A stretch of 64,000 nucleotides of DNA from Pelomonas saccharophila_A (lineage in GTDB: Bacteria > Pseudomonadota > Gammaproteobacteria > Burkholderiales > Burkholderiaceae_C). The stretch spans positions 992,001 to 1,056,000 of the forward strand of contig NZ_JAVDXU010000002.1 in assembly GCF_031458095.1 (NCBI RefSeq), in the 5' to 3' direction. Within the stretch, counting starts at the first letter, position 1. Every line of letters begins with the position of its first letter. Of the stretch, positions 34,637 through 44,133 are shown piece after piece. The translations under genes were made by a program, and so were the position numbers. The notes under the pieces were generated by a model. It had not been told where the DNA came from. It did no database searches and worked only from the letters and a program-made list of their open reading frames with translations.

Positions 34637-36040
34637 ATGAATGCGCGTGAATCCTTCGTCACCCCGCCCTTGCCGGCCGCCCTGCTGGATGCCCTGCGCG
34701 CCGAATTCGCCGAGCGTTGTGCGACCGCCCTGGCCGTGCGCGAGCAGCATGGCCGCGACGAATCCGTCTTCGACGTGCCGCCGCCCCAGGCCGTCGTCTT
34801 TGCCGACAGCGAGGCCGAGGTGGCCCGCGTCGTGGCCCTGTGCGCACAGCATCGTGTGCCTGTCATCCCCTATGGCGCCGGCTCCTCGCTGGAAGGCCAT
34901 CTGCTGGCCGTGCAGGGCGGCATCAGCCTGGATGTGTCGCGCATGAACCGCATTCTGCGCGTCGACGCCGAGGACCTGACGGTGACCGTGCAGCCCGGCG
35001 TCACGCGCAAGGCGCTGAACGAGGCGCTCAAGCACGAAGGCCTGTTCTTTCCCATCGACCCTGGAGCGGACGCGTCCCTGGGTGGCATGGCCGCGACGCG
35101 GGCCAGCGGCACGAACGCCGTGCGCTACGGCACCATGCGCGAGAACGTGCTGGGCCTGCGCTTCGTTTCGGCCAGCGGCGAGGTCGTGCGCAGCGGCTCA
35201 CGCGCCAAGAAGAGCAGCGCCGGTTACGACTTGACCCGCCTGGTCATCGGCAGCGAAGGCACGCTGGGTGTCATCACCGAGCTGACGGTCAAGGTGCATC
35301 CCCTGCCCGAGGCTGTGTCGGCAGCGGTCTGCTTCTTCCCCAGCATCGACGCCGCGGTGCGCACCGCCATGCAGATCATCCAGATCGGCGTGCCGATTGC
35401 CCGCTGCGAGTTGCTGGACGCCAATGCCATCAAGGCCGTCAATGCGCATGACAAGCTGGGGCTCAAGGAAGCGCCCATGCTGCTGATGGAATTCCACGGC
35501 AGCGAGGCTGGCGTGGCCGAGCAGGCGGCGGTGGTTCAAGAGGTGGCCGCCGACCATGGCGGCGAGGCCTTCGAGTGGGCCACGACGCCCGAGGCCCGCT
35601 CGCGGCTGTGGACGGCACGCCATCACGCCTATCTGTCCGGCCTGCAGATGCGCCCGGGCTGCCGGGCGGTGACGACGGACACCTGCGTGCCCATCTCGCG
35701 CCTGGCCGAGAACATCAACGCCTCCATCGCCGAGGTCGAGGCCGCCGGCCTGCCCTATTTCATCGTCGGCCATGTCGGCGATGGCAACTTCCACATGGCC
35801 TATCTGCTGGACCCGGTCGATCCGCAGGAACTGGCGACGGCCGAGCGCCTGAGCGCACAGATGGTGGCGCGGGCGATTGCGCTGGAGGGCACCTGCACGG
35901 GCGAGCATGGCATCGGCCTGCACAAGCAGGGCTTTTTGCTCGACGAGACGGGCGAGGAGGCAGTGGCCTTGATGCGGGCGGTGAAGCAGGCGCTGGATCC
36001 GCTGGGGATCCTGAACCCCGGCAAGATCTTTGCGGCGTGA
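34637..36040 (+). CDS. FAD-linked oxidase, D-lactate dehydrogenase (cytochrome)/GlcD-like
   Basis: A 467-residue flavoprotein of the VAO/PCMH family. The FAD site is PYGAGSSLEGH near residue 77 and DPGADASLGGMAATRASG near 140. The C-terminal FAD_oxidase_C domain closes with TGEHGIGLHKQ and LDPLGILNPGKIF. The likely reaction is D-lactate to pyruvate or a related 2-hydroxy acid oxidation with electrons to quinone or cytochrome. GlcE and GlcF partners are absent, favouring the single-subunit DLD type. CGGAG before the ATG supports the start. Confidence 0.9.
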   Translation: MNARESFVTPPLPAALLDALRAEFAERCATALAVREQHGRDESVFDVPPPQAVVFADSEAEVARVVALCAQHRVPVIPYGAGSSLEGHLLAVQGGISLDVSRMNRILRVDAEDLTVTVQPGVTRKALNEALKHEGLFFPIDPGADASLGGMAATRASGTNAVRYGTMRENVLGLRFVSASGEVVRSGSRAKKSSAGYDLTRLVIGSEGTLGVITELTVKVHPLPEAVSAAVCFFPSIDAAVRTAMQIIQIGVPIARCELLDANAIKAVNAHDKLGLKEAPMLLMEFHGSEAGVAEQAAVVQEVAADHGGEAFEWATTPEARSRLWTARHHAYLSGLQMRPGCRAVTTDTCVPISRLAENINASIAEVEAAGLPYFIVGHVGDGNFHMAYLLDPVDPQELATAERLSAQMVARAIALEGTCTGEHGIGLHKQGFLLDETGEEAVALMRAVKQALDPLGILNPGKIFAA

Positions 36041-36510
36041 TGTTGGCCATGATCATGCTTCGCATCCGGCATTTCATCGTCTCGGCCCTGACCGCATTTG
36101 CCCTCCACCCAGCGATGGGGGCTTCGGTTCAGGAGCAGGCAGCCATGGCAGCGACCCAGGCTGCCTGTGACGCGTTTCGGCTGCGTGACCTTGCGGCGCT
36201 GGAGCGCCTGCTCGCGCCGGAGTTCACCCTCATCAGCACGACCGCCGAAGTTCAAAGCCGGGCGCAGGCCTTGCAGGAAGTGCGCGATGGCGACCCGCAA
36301 TACGAGCGCTTCGAGAACCACAGCATGACTGCGCGCGTGTATGGCGACACCGCGGTCGTCCAGGGCATCACGTCGTTGAAGGGAAGATCCGGTGGAAGGC
36401 CCTTCGCCTTGGATGTGCGCTTCACGGACACGCTGGTTCGTACCGACGGCCGTTGGACCATCGTGGTCAGCCATGTCACCCGTCTCCCTCCCCAGGTGTC
36501 CACAAACTGA
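36040..36510 (+). CDS. Secreted NTF2-like (DUF4440/SnoaL) protein
   Basis: A 156-residue protein with a signal peptide (cleavage near MGASV) and one NTF2-like domain (QAACDAFRLRDLAALERLLAPEFTLIS, later VVQGITSLKG and RWTIVVSHVT). The family is a cone-shaped fold used as enzyme, binding or immunity domain; no catalytic set is evident. Three in-frame ATGs (36040, 36049, 36055) could start it; the first overlaps the stop codon of the FAD oxidase as TGATG, suggesting coupling. Its relation to that enzyme is unclear. Confidence 0.7.
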   Translation: MLAMIMLRIRHFIVSALTAFALHPAMGASVQEQAAMAATQAACDAFRLRDLAALERLLAPEFTLISTTAEVQSRAQALQEVRDGDPQYERFENHSMTARVYGDTAVVQGITSLKGRSGGRPFALDVRFTDTLVRTDGRWTIVVSHVTRLPPQVSTN

Positions 36511-36548
36511 ACGAGGCCGAGTCGAAGCGGGCCTCCTAAACTGCCCCG

Positions 36549-37991
36549 ATGGACACCCTCGCCGCCCCTCCCGTTGGCGCGCTGCGCCAGTTCGACGACT
36601 TACCCGGCCCGCGTGGCGTGCCGGTGTTTGGCAATCTGCTGCAGATCGACTCGACGCGGGTGCACCAGCAGGTCGAGGCCTGGTGCGAGGAGTTCGGGCC
36701 GGTCTTCAAGCTGCGCCTGGGCAAGCGGCGCATCGTTGTCGTCGGCGACCATGAGCTGATCAGCACCGCCCTGCGCGACCGGCCCGATGGCTTCAGGCGC
36801 ACGCAAAGGCTGGAGGACGTGGGCCGCGAGATGGGGCTGAACGCGGGCCTGTTCGGCGCCAATGGCGAGGTCTGGAAGCGCCAGCGCCGCATGGTCATGG
36901 CCGGTTTCGACCCGGTGCATGTGAAGCGCTACTACCCCTTCCTGCTGCGCGTGGCCGAGCGCCTCGTCGGCCGCTGGCAGGCCGCCGCGCGCGAGGGCAA
37001 GACCATCGTGTTGCAGGCCGACCTGATGCGCTTCACGGTGGACGCCGTCGCCGGCCTGGCCTTTGGCGAGGACGTCAACACGCTGCAGTCCGACGAGGAC
37101 GTCATCCAGCAGCATCTGAACCGCATCTTCCCCATGCTGTTCAAGCGCATCTTTGCGCCGCTGCCGCTGTGGCGCTGGTGGCCCTCGGCCGCGGACAAGG
37201 CGCTGACCCACAGCGTGGCCGAGGTCAATGTCGCCGTGCAGGGCTTTATCGCCAAGGCGAGGGCGCGCATGGCGGCCAACCCGGCCCTGCGCGAGGAACC
37301 GGGCAATCTGCTCGAAGCCATGCTGGTGGCCGCCGACGAGCCCGGCAGCGGCATCGACGACGAACAGGTGGCCGGCAATGTGCTGACCCTGCTGCTGGCC
37401 GGCGAGGACACGACGGCCAACACCCTGGCCTGGATGATCTGGCTGCTGTTCCAGCACCCCGAGGCCCTGGCCCGGGCGCGGGCCGAGGTGGACCGCGTGC
37501 TGGGCGACGCCACCTTGCCCGATCTGGAACAGCTGGGGGCGCTGGACTTCATCGAGGCCTGTGCCCACGAGACCATGCGGCTGCGGCCCGTCGCACCCAT
37601 CAACACCATGCAGGCCATGCGCGACACGCGTGTCGGCGATGTGCAGGTGCCCGCGGGCATGATCGTCATGGCCGTCATGCGGCGCGACGCCACCAGCGAG
37701 AGCCACCTGCCCCAGGCCGCGGCCTTCGACCCCGAGCGCTGGCTGCAGGACGCCAGGCAGGCGGGGGCGGCCAAGCGCCTGTCCATGCCCTTTGGCGCCG
37801 GCCCGCGCATCTGCCCGGGGCGTTATCTGGCGCTGATGGAGATCAAGCTGGCCATGGCCACGCTGCTGCGCCACTTCGACCTGGCCGCGGTCGACACCCC
37901 CGACGGCCAGGCGCCGCGCGAGCATCTGCAGCTGGCCATGGGGCCGGTGGGGCTGACGATGAGGCTGGCGCCTCGGGATCAGAACCTGTAG
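36549..37991 (+). CDS. Cytochrome P450
   Basis: A 480-residue soluble P450. The I-helix oxygen-activation motif is AGEDTTANTLAWM, the K-helix ExxR is ETMRLRP, and the heme loop PFGAGPRICPGRYL holds the iron-ligand Cys near residue 422. There is no N-terminal anchor and no fused reductase, so it needs separate ferredoxin partners, not found nearby. The sequence resembles CYP102/CYP4-like fatty-acid hydroxylases more than CYP101-type, but substrate is not assigned. Its last 13 bases overlap the end of the convergent membrane protein gene. Confidence 0.93.
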   Translation: MDTLAAPPVGALRQFDDLPGPRGVPVFGNLLQIDSTRVHQQVEAWCEEFGPVFKLRLGKRRIVVVGDHELISTALRDRPDGFRRTQRLEDVGREMGLNAGLFGANGEVWKRQRRMVMAGFDPVHVKRYYPFLLRVAERLVGRWQAAAREGKTIVLQADLMRFTVDAVAGLAFGEDVNTLQSDEDVIQQHLNRIFPMLFKRIFAPLPLWRWWPSAADKALTHSVAEVNVAVQGFIAKARARMAANPALREEPGNLLEAMLVAADEPGSGIDDEQVAGNVLTLLLAGEDTTANTLAWMIWLLFQHPEALARARAEVDRVLGDATLPDLEQLGALDFIEACAHETMRLRPVAPINTMQAMRDTRVGDVQVPAGMIVMAVMRRDATSESHLPQAAAFDPERWLQDARQAGAAKRLSMPFGAGPRICPGRYLALMEIKLAMATLLRHFDLAAVDTPDGQAPREHLQLAMGPVGLTMRLAPRDQNL

Positions 37992-38542
37992 CTGCCGCCC
38001 AGGCCCACGTGGTTGCCCTGGACCGTCGTGCCGCCCACCTTGTAGTCCTCGCGCACCACGCGCAGCAGGCCGCTCCAGTGCGGGCTGAACAAGTATTCGC
38101 CCTGCAGGATCAGGCCGGCCTTGCTCTCGAAGCTGTCCGAGCCGAGGTAGGAGGCCTTGCCCGACGTGGCGATCTTGGCGCCGGTGGCCTTGCGCACGCC
38201 CAAGCCCAGGCGCAGCGGGCCTTCGGGCTTGAAGAAGCCGATCAGCTCGATGGGCCAGCGCGAGAAGCGCACGGAGCCGTCGCGGGCGTGGGTGTCGTCG
38301 ACGTGGTAGCCGATATTGGCCTGGAAGGCGAACGGCCCGGATTCGTACTCGGCGCCGCCGAACAGATGCACGAGGCCGCCGCTGCGGATGTTCTGGGTGT
38401 GACCGTCCTGGTACTCGACCTTGACCAGGGTCTTGCCGCCACCGGTGACGCTGGCGCCGAGCACGGGGTGCAGGCCGTCGGCATGGCTGGCGGTGGACAG
38501 GGCGGTGGCCGCGATGGCGGCGGCGATGAGGTGCTTCTTCAT
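37979..38542 (-). CDS. YfaZ-like/outer-membrane beta-barrel protein
   Basis: A 187-residue exported barrel. The signal peptide ends ASHADG. Alternating beta strands follow (TLVKVEYQDG, GLVHLFGGAEY, FQANIGYHVD, SRWPIELIGFF, LRLGLGVRKA, GLILQGEYLF), and the chain ends GLGGSYRF with the C-terminal Phe of outer-membrane proteins. The exact family is uncertain (YfaZ-like porin is one possibility). The ATG at 38542 starts the signal; the longer upstream frame is noise. It converges with the P450 gene. Confidence 0.75.
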   Translation of the reverse strand: MKKHLIAAAIAATALSTASHADGLHPVLGASVTGGGKTLVKVEYQDGHTQNIRSGGLVHLFGGAEYESGPFAFQANIGYHVDDTHARDGSVRFSRWPIELIGFFKPEGPLRLGLGVRKATGAKIATSGKASYLGSDSFESKAGLILQGEYLFSPHWSGLLRVVREDYKVGGTTVQGNHVGLGGSYRF

Positions 38543-38671
38543 GGGAACTTTCTTGTTGGTCGAATGGGCCGTGCGATCACGGCGGCCGCGAATGTAGGGG
38601 GAGCGCGAGCCGCTCCCGGGACAGCGACGTGCGCAGGCAACGCCAAGGTGAATATTTGGTCCCGCGGCCAT

Positions 38672-38697
38672 GAAAAACGCCGCCCGCAGGCGGCGTT
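38672..38697 (-). terminator. Rho-independent terminator of the TonB receptor gene
   Basis: On the minus strand AACGCCGCC, loop TGCG, GGCGGCGTT (9-bp stem), then TTTTTC. It lies 21 bases past the receptor stop codon and isolates the downstream barrel gene, which must have its own promoter within 38543-38670. Confidence 0.85.
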
Positions 38698-38717
38698 CGT
38701 GAGCGGGCCGGTGACGC

Positions 38718-40928
38718 TTAGAACAGCGCCTTGAACTGCACGCCGTAGGTGCGCGGGTCGTTGATGAAGCCCGTCAGGTTGTTGAAGTCGATGGCACCGG
38801 TGACGCGGACCTGGTTGGTGATGTTGCGCACGAAGCCGGCGACCTCGTACTTGCCATTGCCCCAGAGATAGCCCGCGCGCAGGCCGCCTTCGGTCAGGCT
38901 CTTGCCGGTGAACTCGGTGGCCTCGTAGAGGAAGAAGTTGACCTTGGAGCGGTAGGCCCAGTCGGTGTAGACATAGACCTCGTCGCCACTGGCCAGCGGG
39001 ATGCTCCAGCGCGCGGTCAGGTTGTAGGTCCACTTGGGCGCATTGGGCAGGGCGTTGCCGTCGATCATGGCGTTGCCGTTGACCACCGGATCCAGCACCG
39101 TCGGGAAGGCACCGCCCACCTTCAGCGAGCCGCCCGGCGGCACGCCCAGGCCCGCATCCTTGAGCTTGGTGTTGTTCAGCGAGCCGCCGAATGTGACCAG
39201 CAGGTCCGGCGTGATCAGCGCCTCCAGGTTCAGCTCGGCGCCGTTGCCGGTGGCCTTCTTGGCATTGAGCAGGCGCGTGGCGTTGACGCTGCCGCCCACG
39301 GCCGTCAGCTGCAGGTCCTTGACGGTGTAGCTGAACAGCGAGCCCGACAGGCGCAGGGTGCGCTTGAGCAGCTCGCTCTTGAAGCCGACTTCGTAGCTGT
39401 TGATGCTTTCCGGGCCGGCCTGGGACTGCGGGCCGAAGGCCGAGGCGTTCTGGATGGACGAGGCGCGGAAGCCGTTGGCGTAGCGGGCGTAGAGGTTGGT
39501 GTCGGCGTCGAGCTTGTAGCTCAGCGACAGGTCGCCGCTCCACTTGCCGTCGTTGGTGGCGGCCGTCGTGCCATTGGACGCGTTGACGGTGCCGGTGGTG
39601 GCGAGGTTCTTCTTGTCGTGGGTGTAGCGCAGGCCACCGCGCAGCTGCAGCGCATTCGTCAGGTTGTAGTTGACGGAGCCGAAGGCGGCATAGGCCTTGT
39701 TGCTCTGGCTGGTCAGGATCTCGCTGCGCACGGCGTGCGTGGCGGGGTCGTAGTCGAGGTTGTCGATGACGTAGCGCTCATCGAACAGATAGACGCCGGC
39801 CTGCCAGCGCAGCGGGCCGGCGGCGTTGGACTCGACGCGCACTTCCTGCGTCAGCTGGCGGTGGCCGTCCATGCGGCTGGCCGTCTCGCTCTGGAAGGGG
39901 ATGAAGCCCGGGCCGGCGGGCGTGGCGCCGTTGGCGGCGTGGCCGCCGTCGATGTCGCCGCGCGAGAAGGGCTTGACCTTCTCGTAGCCGCTGATCGAGT
40001 AGATGTTGATCTCGGGCAGCGACCACTTCAGGCGCAGGCTGCCGCCGGTCTGCTTCAGGGTCTGCTCATTGACGCCGCCGATCTCCATCTTCTCGGGATC
40101 GAAGCCGTCGACAAGGTCATTCGTGCCGCGCTTGATGATGTTGGCGCGGAACAGACGCGGGCTGCCGTCGAGATCGCGCACATGGATGTTGGCCAGGGCG
40201 CTGAACTGCTTGTGCGGCTCGAACAGCACTTGGGCGCGCAGGGCGTTGTCGGTGTAGCCCTCGGTCTTGGGCGTGGGCTGGTTGGCCAGGGTGTTCTTGG
40301 CCCAGTCGCTGCGGCGCTGGCTCTGCGCGGAGATGCGGGCAGCCCAGTCGCCGGACAGCGGCAGGTTGGCCGCGCCTTCGAGGTTGAGGGTGCCGTAGTT
40401 GCCGACGGTGGCGCTGACGTAGCCGTCCTGCTTCTGGCTGGGCTTGACCGAGTCGAACTTGACGACGCCGGCCGGCGTGTTGCGGCCGAACAGCGTGCCC
40501 TGCGGGCCGGCGGCCACTTCGATGGCGGCCGTGTCGAAGATGGGGAAGCCCTTCAGGATGGGGTTCTCCTGGATCACGTCGTCGACGATGACGCTGACAG
40601 GCTGGGAGGCGTTGAGGCGGAAGTCGGTGTTGCCGTAGCCGCGGATGTAGAAGCGCGGGAAGGCGCGGCCGAAGCTGGACTCGATGTTCAGGCTGGGCAC
40701 GCGGCCCGACAGGAAGCGCACGTCCTGGCCGCCGGAGGCCAGCACGTCGAGCTTGTCGCCGCTGATCTTGGAGACGGCATTGGGCACGTCCTTGATGTTC
40801 TCGGCGCGGCGCTCGGCTGTGATGACGACGGTTTCGAGCTGGCTGCGGTCCTTGGGGGCTTCCTGGGCCAGGGCGGGCAGGGCGGTGCCCAGGGCAAGGG
40901 CCAGCAGGCTGAGGCGGGGGGCGTACAT
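38718..40928 (-). CDS. TonB-dependent outer-membrane receptor
   Basis: A 736-residue receptor. The signal peptide ends ALAQE. A TonB box (LETVVITA) precedes the plug domain (VPNAVSKISGDKLDV, RFYIRGYGNTDFR, GTLFGRNTPAGVV), and the barrel ends with FKALF for outer-membrane insertion. The layout matches receptors of the sphingomonad/Caulobacter class for large nutrients or siderophores; there is no N-terminal signalling extension. No cobalamin-type riboswitch is seen in its 185-base leader region. The ligand is unknown; the divergent neighbour is a beta-lactamase. Confidence 0.92.
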   Translation of the reverse strand: MYAPRLSLLALALGTALPALAQEAPKDRSQLETVVITAERRAENIKDVPNAVSKISGDKLDVLASGGQDVRFLSGRVPSLNIESSFGRAFPRFYIRGYGNTDFRLNASQPVSVIVDDVIQENPILKGFPIFDTAAIEVAAGPQGTLFGRNTPAGVVKFDSVKPSQKQDGYVSATVGNYGTLNLEGAANLPLSGDWAARISAQSQRRSDWAKNTLANQPTPKTEGYTDNALRAQVLFEPHKQFSALANIHVRDLDGSPRLFRANIIKRGTNDLVDGFDPEKMEIGGVNEQTLKQTGGSLRLKWSLPEINIYSISGYEKVKPFSRGDIDGGHAANGATPAGPGFIPFQSETASRMDGHRQLTQEVRVESNAAGPLRWQAGVYLFDERYVIDNLDYDPATHAVRSEILTSQSNKAYAAFGSVNYNLTNALQLRGGLRYTHDKKNLATTGTVNASNGTTAATNDGKWSGDLSLSYKLDADTNLYARYANGFRASSIQNASAFGPQSQAGPESINSYEVGFKSELLKRTLRLSGSLFSYTVKDLQLTAVGGSVNATRLLNAKKATGNGAELNLEALITPDLLVTFGGSLNNTKLKDAGLGVPPGGSLKVGGAFPTVLDPVVNGNAMIDGNALPNAPKWTYNLTARWSIPLASGDEVYVYTDWAYRSKVNFFLYEATEFTGKSLTEGGLRAGYLWGNGKYEVAGFVRNITNQVRVTGAIDFNNLTGFINDPRTYGVQFKALF

Positions 40929-41113
40929 CGGGCAACAACTCCAAAAAAGGCGGCCCGAAAGCGGGGCCGGCGGCGATTGTGCGGATGCAGCAAGAAACTG
41001 GCTGGCGTCATGGCGACGTTGTTGCGCAAGTCTGACGGAGTAGTCAGTTTGCGGACGGGCCAGGCTGGTGCCGTTGCACCGAGGCAGTGCCGGCGCGCAC
41101 GAGAATGCGGCGC

Positions 41114-41977
41114 ATGAAGCGTCGTACCCTGCTGTCTCAACTGACCGGCCTGGCCGCCCTGCCCGCTTTCGCGCGTCCCGCATCGGCGCCGGATTTTTCC
41201 GCGCTGGAGCGCGGCGTGCAGGGGCGGCTGGGCTTGTTCGCCGTCGACACGGGCAGCGGCCGCGTGATCGCCCATCGCGCCGACGAGCGCTTCGCGACTG
41301 CGTCGACCTTCAAGATCCTGCTGGGGGCCTGCGTGGCCCAGGGCGTGGAGGCGGGCCGCTGGGGCTGGAACGATGCGGTGCCCCTGCAGGAGAGCCAGCG
41401 CGTGCCGCATTCGCCGGCCTTCGATCGCTATCTGCCGCGCGGCCATGCGACGCTGACCGAGCTGGTGCAAGGCATCGTCGTCGAGAGCGACAACCCCTGC
41501 GCCAACGTGCTGCTGCGCCGTTGCTGCGATTCGCCCGCCGGCTTCACGGCTTGGCTGCGCCAGCAGGGCGACGACATCACGCGGCTGGACCGCTTCGAGA
41601 CCGAGCTCAACGAGAACGCGCCCGGCGATGAGCGCGACACCAGCACGCCGCGGGCGTTTGCGAAGACGCTGCAGCATCTGCTGCTCGGCCCCGGGCTGAC
41701 GCGAGCCAGCCAGGCGCGGCTGTGGGCCGATCTGCAGGCCTCGCGCACGGGGCTCAAGCGCCTGCGCGCCGGCGTGCCGGACGCCAGCTGGCGCGTCATC
41801 GACAAGACCGGCAGCGGCGCCCGCGGCGCGGCCAACGACGTGGCCCTGGTCTTCCCGCCCGGCAGCCGCTCGCCCTGGGTCGTCGTCGCCTTCCAGTCCG
41901 ACTCCAAGGCCGCGGCGGACGCGCTCAACGCGGTGCATGCCGACGTGATGCGCGCTCTGGTGAGGGCCTGGGCGTGA
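41114..41977 (+). CDS. Class A beta-lactamase
   Basis: A 287-residue periplasmic serine beta-lactamase that hydrolyses beta-lactam rings. All class A elements are present: STFK (Ser64, Lys67 here), SDN at 125-127, the omega loop DRFETELNENAPGDERDTS with Glu162 and Asn166 as deacylation residues, and KTG at 231-233. The N-terminus has twin arginines (MKRRTLL) and a hydrophobic stretch to about residue 24. Cys residues follow in GACV and RRCCD but none is at the position before the catalytic Ser, so the KPC/SME-type disulfide is not expected. It overlaps the next regulator by GTGA. Confidence 0.92.
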   Translation: MKRRTLLSQLTGLAALPAFARPASAPDFSALERGVQGRLGLFAVDTGSGRVIAHRADERFATASTFKILLGACVAQGVEAGRWGWNDAVPLQESQRVPHSPAFDRYLPRGHATLTELVQGIVVESDNPCANVLLRRCCDSPAGFTAWLRQQGDDITRLDRFETELNENAPGDERDTSTPRAFAKTLQHLLLGPGLTRASQARLWADLQASRTGLKRLRAGVPDASWRVIDKTGSGARGAANDVALVFPPGSRSPWVVVAFQSDSKAAADALNAVHADVMRALVRAWA

Positions 41978-42873
41978 GCAGCAACGCCAGCCGGCGCCAG
42001 TACGAGGCGCGCATGCACCGGGTGCAGGCCTATATCGATCGCCATCTGGACCAGCCCCTGGACCTGGAAGCCCTGGCCGCCGTCGCCCACTTCTCGCCCT
42101 ATCACTTCCATCGCCTCTTCCTGGCCTGGACGGGCCAGACCCTGGGCGACTACCTGGCGCGCCGGCGGCTGGAGAAGGCGGCCCAGCGGCTGCGCGGCCA
42201 GCCGGAGTCGACGGTGCTGAGCATTGCCCTGGGCGTGGGCTATGGCTCGGCCGAGGCGTTTGCGCGGGCCTTCAAACTGCGCTTCGGGCATTCGCCGACG
42301 CAGTGGCGCAATCTCGATCAGGCCGACAGCAATCTGGATCAGGGCGGCGCGTGGCGCGGGGAGGAGCATGGCTTCTCCCGCAACCCCGACGAAGGAAATC
42401 CCGTGAACGTCCGCCTCATCGACCGCCCGCCCGTGCGCATGGGCTATCTGCGCTACCAAGGCGCCTACGGTCCGGCCCTCGGCCGCTTCTGGGCCGAGAC
42501 CTTCAACCCCTGGCTGGCGACGCAGAACCTCGGCGCGGTGTCGCGCTTCGGCATCGGCCATGACGACCCCAGCCTGGTGCCGCCCGAGCAATGCCGCTAC
42601 GACGCCGGCGTGGCCGTGCCCGACGACTGGGTGCCCAATGGCGGCGCCCTTGTCACCGAGCTGCCCGGTGGTCGTTATGCGGCCCTGGACTTCCAAGGCA
42701 CGGCTGCCGAGATCGGCGCCGCCTGGGCCGCCATGATGGGCCAGTGGCTGCCCAGCAGCGGCCTGCAGCTGGATGCGCGGCCCTGCTTCGAGCACTACGG
42801 GCCGCAGTCCAAGTTCGACTACAAGACCGGCGTGTTCGACTGCGAGCTTTGTATCCCTGTCGCTCCGTTGTGA
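41974..42873 (+). CDS. AraC-type regulator with GyrI-like C-terminal domain
   Basis: A 299-residue regulator starting at GTG overlapping the beta-lactamase stop. The N-terminal AraC double helix-turn-helix (residues about 15-110: HFSPYHFHRLF, ALGVGYGSAEAFARAF, FGHSPTQWR) is fused to a GyrI-like effector-binding domain (about 145-299: IDRPPVRMGYLRYQGAY, ELPGGRYAALDF, CELCIPV). This SoxS/Rob-like layout senses cationic or hydrophobic drugs. Translational coupling to bla suggests drug-responsive control, although AmpR-type regulation would be the usual route. Confidence 0.9.
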   Translation: MSSNASRRQYEARMHRVQAYIDRHLDQPLDLEALAAVAHFSPYHFHRLFLAWTGQTLGDYLARRRLEKAAQRLRGQPESTVLSIALGVGYGSAEAFARAFKLRFGHSPTQWRNLDQADSNLDQGGAWRGEEHGFSRNPDEGNPVNVRLIDRPPVRMGYLRYQGAYGPALGRFWAETFNPWLATQNLGAVSRFGIGHDDPSLVPPEQCRYDAGVAVPDDWVPNGGALVTELPGGRYAALDFQGTAAEIGAAWAAMMGQWLPSSGLQLDARPCFEHYGPQSKFDYKTGVFDCELCIPVAPL

Positions 42874-42920
42874 CCCGCTCGTGTCGGACGCTTTTGCGGG
42901 CCGAGACTGGGCGAGGGGAT

Positions 42921-44069
42921 TCAAAGTTGTGCGAATTCACTGACCGTGCGGTCACGCCCGGTCTGCTTGGCCTGGTAGAGGGCCCGGTCGGCGCGTTCGA
43001 TGGCCAGGTGCAGGTCCTCACCCGGCGCGCATTCGGCCACGCCGGCCGAGAAGGTGATGTGCAGGCCCGGCACCAGGCTGTCGAAAGATGTGGCGGCCAG
43101 GGCCTCGCGCAGCCGATCGACCAGGGCGGCGGCCGTCTCGGCGCTGGCCTGGGGCGTGACGACGAGGAACTCTTCGCCGCCCCAGCGCCCGGCGAAGTCG
43201 GTGCTGCGCAGGGCCGCCTGCAAGGCCGCCGCGAAATGACGCAGCACGGCGTCGCCAACCGAGTGACCGTGGCGGTCGTTGACGTTCTTGAAGTGGTCGA
43301 TGTCGATCAGCACCAGGCTCATGGTCTGGCCGCTGTGGCGCTGGTTGAGCTGCTCGGCGGCCAGGCGCTCGCTCAGGTGGCGGCGGTTGCTGATGCGCGT
43401 CAGCTCGTCGTGATGGGCCAGGTACTGGATGCGCTCCAGGGCCGCGCGCAGCTCCGTGGTGCGCGCGCCCAGCTTGGCGCGCAGCTTGGCCATATTGACC
43501 GACAGCACCGACACCGCCGTCATCAGGATGGCCGCGAAGCTGAAATGCAGGGCCTCGACGGCGGGCGGGAAGTGGACCGGATCGGTCAGCGCGCCCCAGG
43601 CCATGGCCACGCCCAGCGAAGCAAGCCCGAACAGATAGAGCCAGAAGGCCTGGCGCTGCGACAGCACGAACATGCCCCACACCAGGTTGAGCAGCATGAT
43701 GGCGATGATGGCGCCGCGCAGCGGCGGATCGATGGCATAGCCCCAGGCCGTGATCAGCACGCCGAAGACCGACTGCGGCAGCGTCAGCGTGGGGTCGCTG
43801 CCCAGATGCCGGCTCAGGCCGGTGCGCACCAGCAGATAGAAGGCCGTGATGCCCGCCAGGCTGAGGCTGCTGACCCACAGGCCGGGGCCGGACTCCATCA
43901 GGCCGAGGTTGACCTGCACGGCTACGTTGAGTGCGAACAGGCCGTAGACCGTCAGCGCCAGCAGCGTCAGCTTGACCGCGCCGCGGCCCTCGGCCTCGGG
44001 ACCGAGCAGCCAGTGGGCCCAGCCTGACGAGGGCGCGCGGTTGGGGGCGGTGGGTCGCTCGTGAGGCAT
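42921..44069 (-). CDS. Membrane diguanylate cyclase (GGDEF)
   Basis: A 382-residue protein with about six N-terminal membrane helices (residues 28-190) and a C-terminal GGDEF domain (about 215-375). The active-site loop is GGEEF, with an inhibitory RxxD (RSTD) five residues before, so it should synthesise cyclic di-GMP with product inhibition. The membrane part resembles the MASE2-like sensor class but is not diagnostic. Unlike the cyclase at 1228-4299 its signature is canonical. It stands between convergent and divergent neighbours, probably as a single transcription unit. Confidence 0.9.
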   Translation of the reverse strand: MPHERPTAPNRAPSSGWAHWLLGPEAEGRGAVKLTLLALTVYGLFALNVAVQVNLGLMESGPGLWVSSLSLAGITAFYLLVRTGLSRHLGSDPTLTLPQSVFGVLITAWGYAIDPPLRGAIIAIMLLNLVWGMFVLSQRQAFWLYLFGLASLGVAMAWGALTDPVHFPPAVEALHFSFAAILMTAVSVLSVNMAKLRAKLGARTTELRAALERIQYLAHHDELTRISNRRHLSERLAAEQLNQRHSGQTMSLVLIDIDHFKNVNDRHGHSVGDAVLRHFAAALQAALRSTDFAGRWGGEEFLVVTPQASAETAAALVDRLREALAATSFDSLVPGLHITFSAGVAECAPGEDLHLAIERADRALYQAKQTGRDRTVSEFAQL

Positions 44070-44133
44070 GGGGCGCTGAGGATAGCGGCGCGCCGTGGAA
44101 CCGTGGCTGCCGACACAGTTGGTTGCAAGCCCC

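Noticed and set aside
32331..34640. 769-codon plus-strand frame opposite the chemotaxis receptor
   Set aside because: Shadow frame; residue composition is unlike any protein family and the receptor is unmistakable.
40929..41113. Cobalamin riboswitch before the TonB receptor
   Set aside because: No B12-box-like sequence or conserved core seen in the leader.
39618..41117. 499-codon plus-strand frame opposite the TonB receptor
   Set aside because: Shadow of the receptor; rich in Gly/Ala/Val/Asp with no domain and runs into the beta-lactamase leader.
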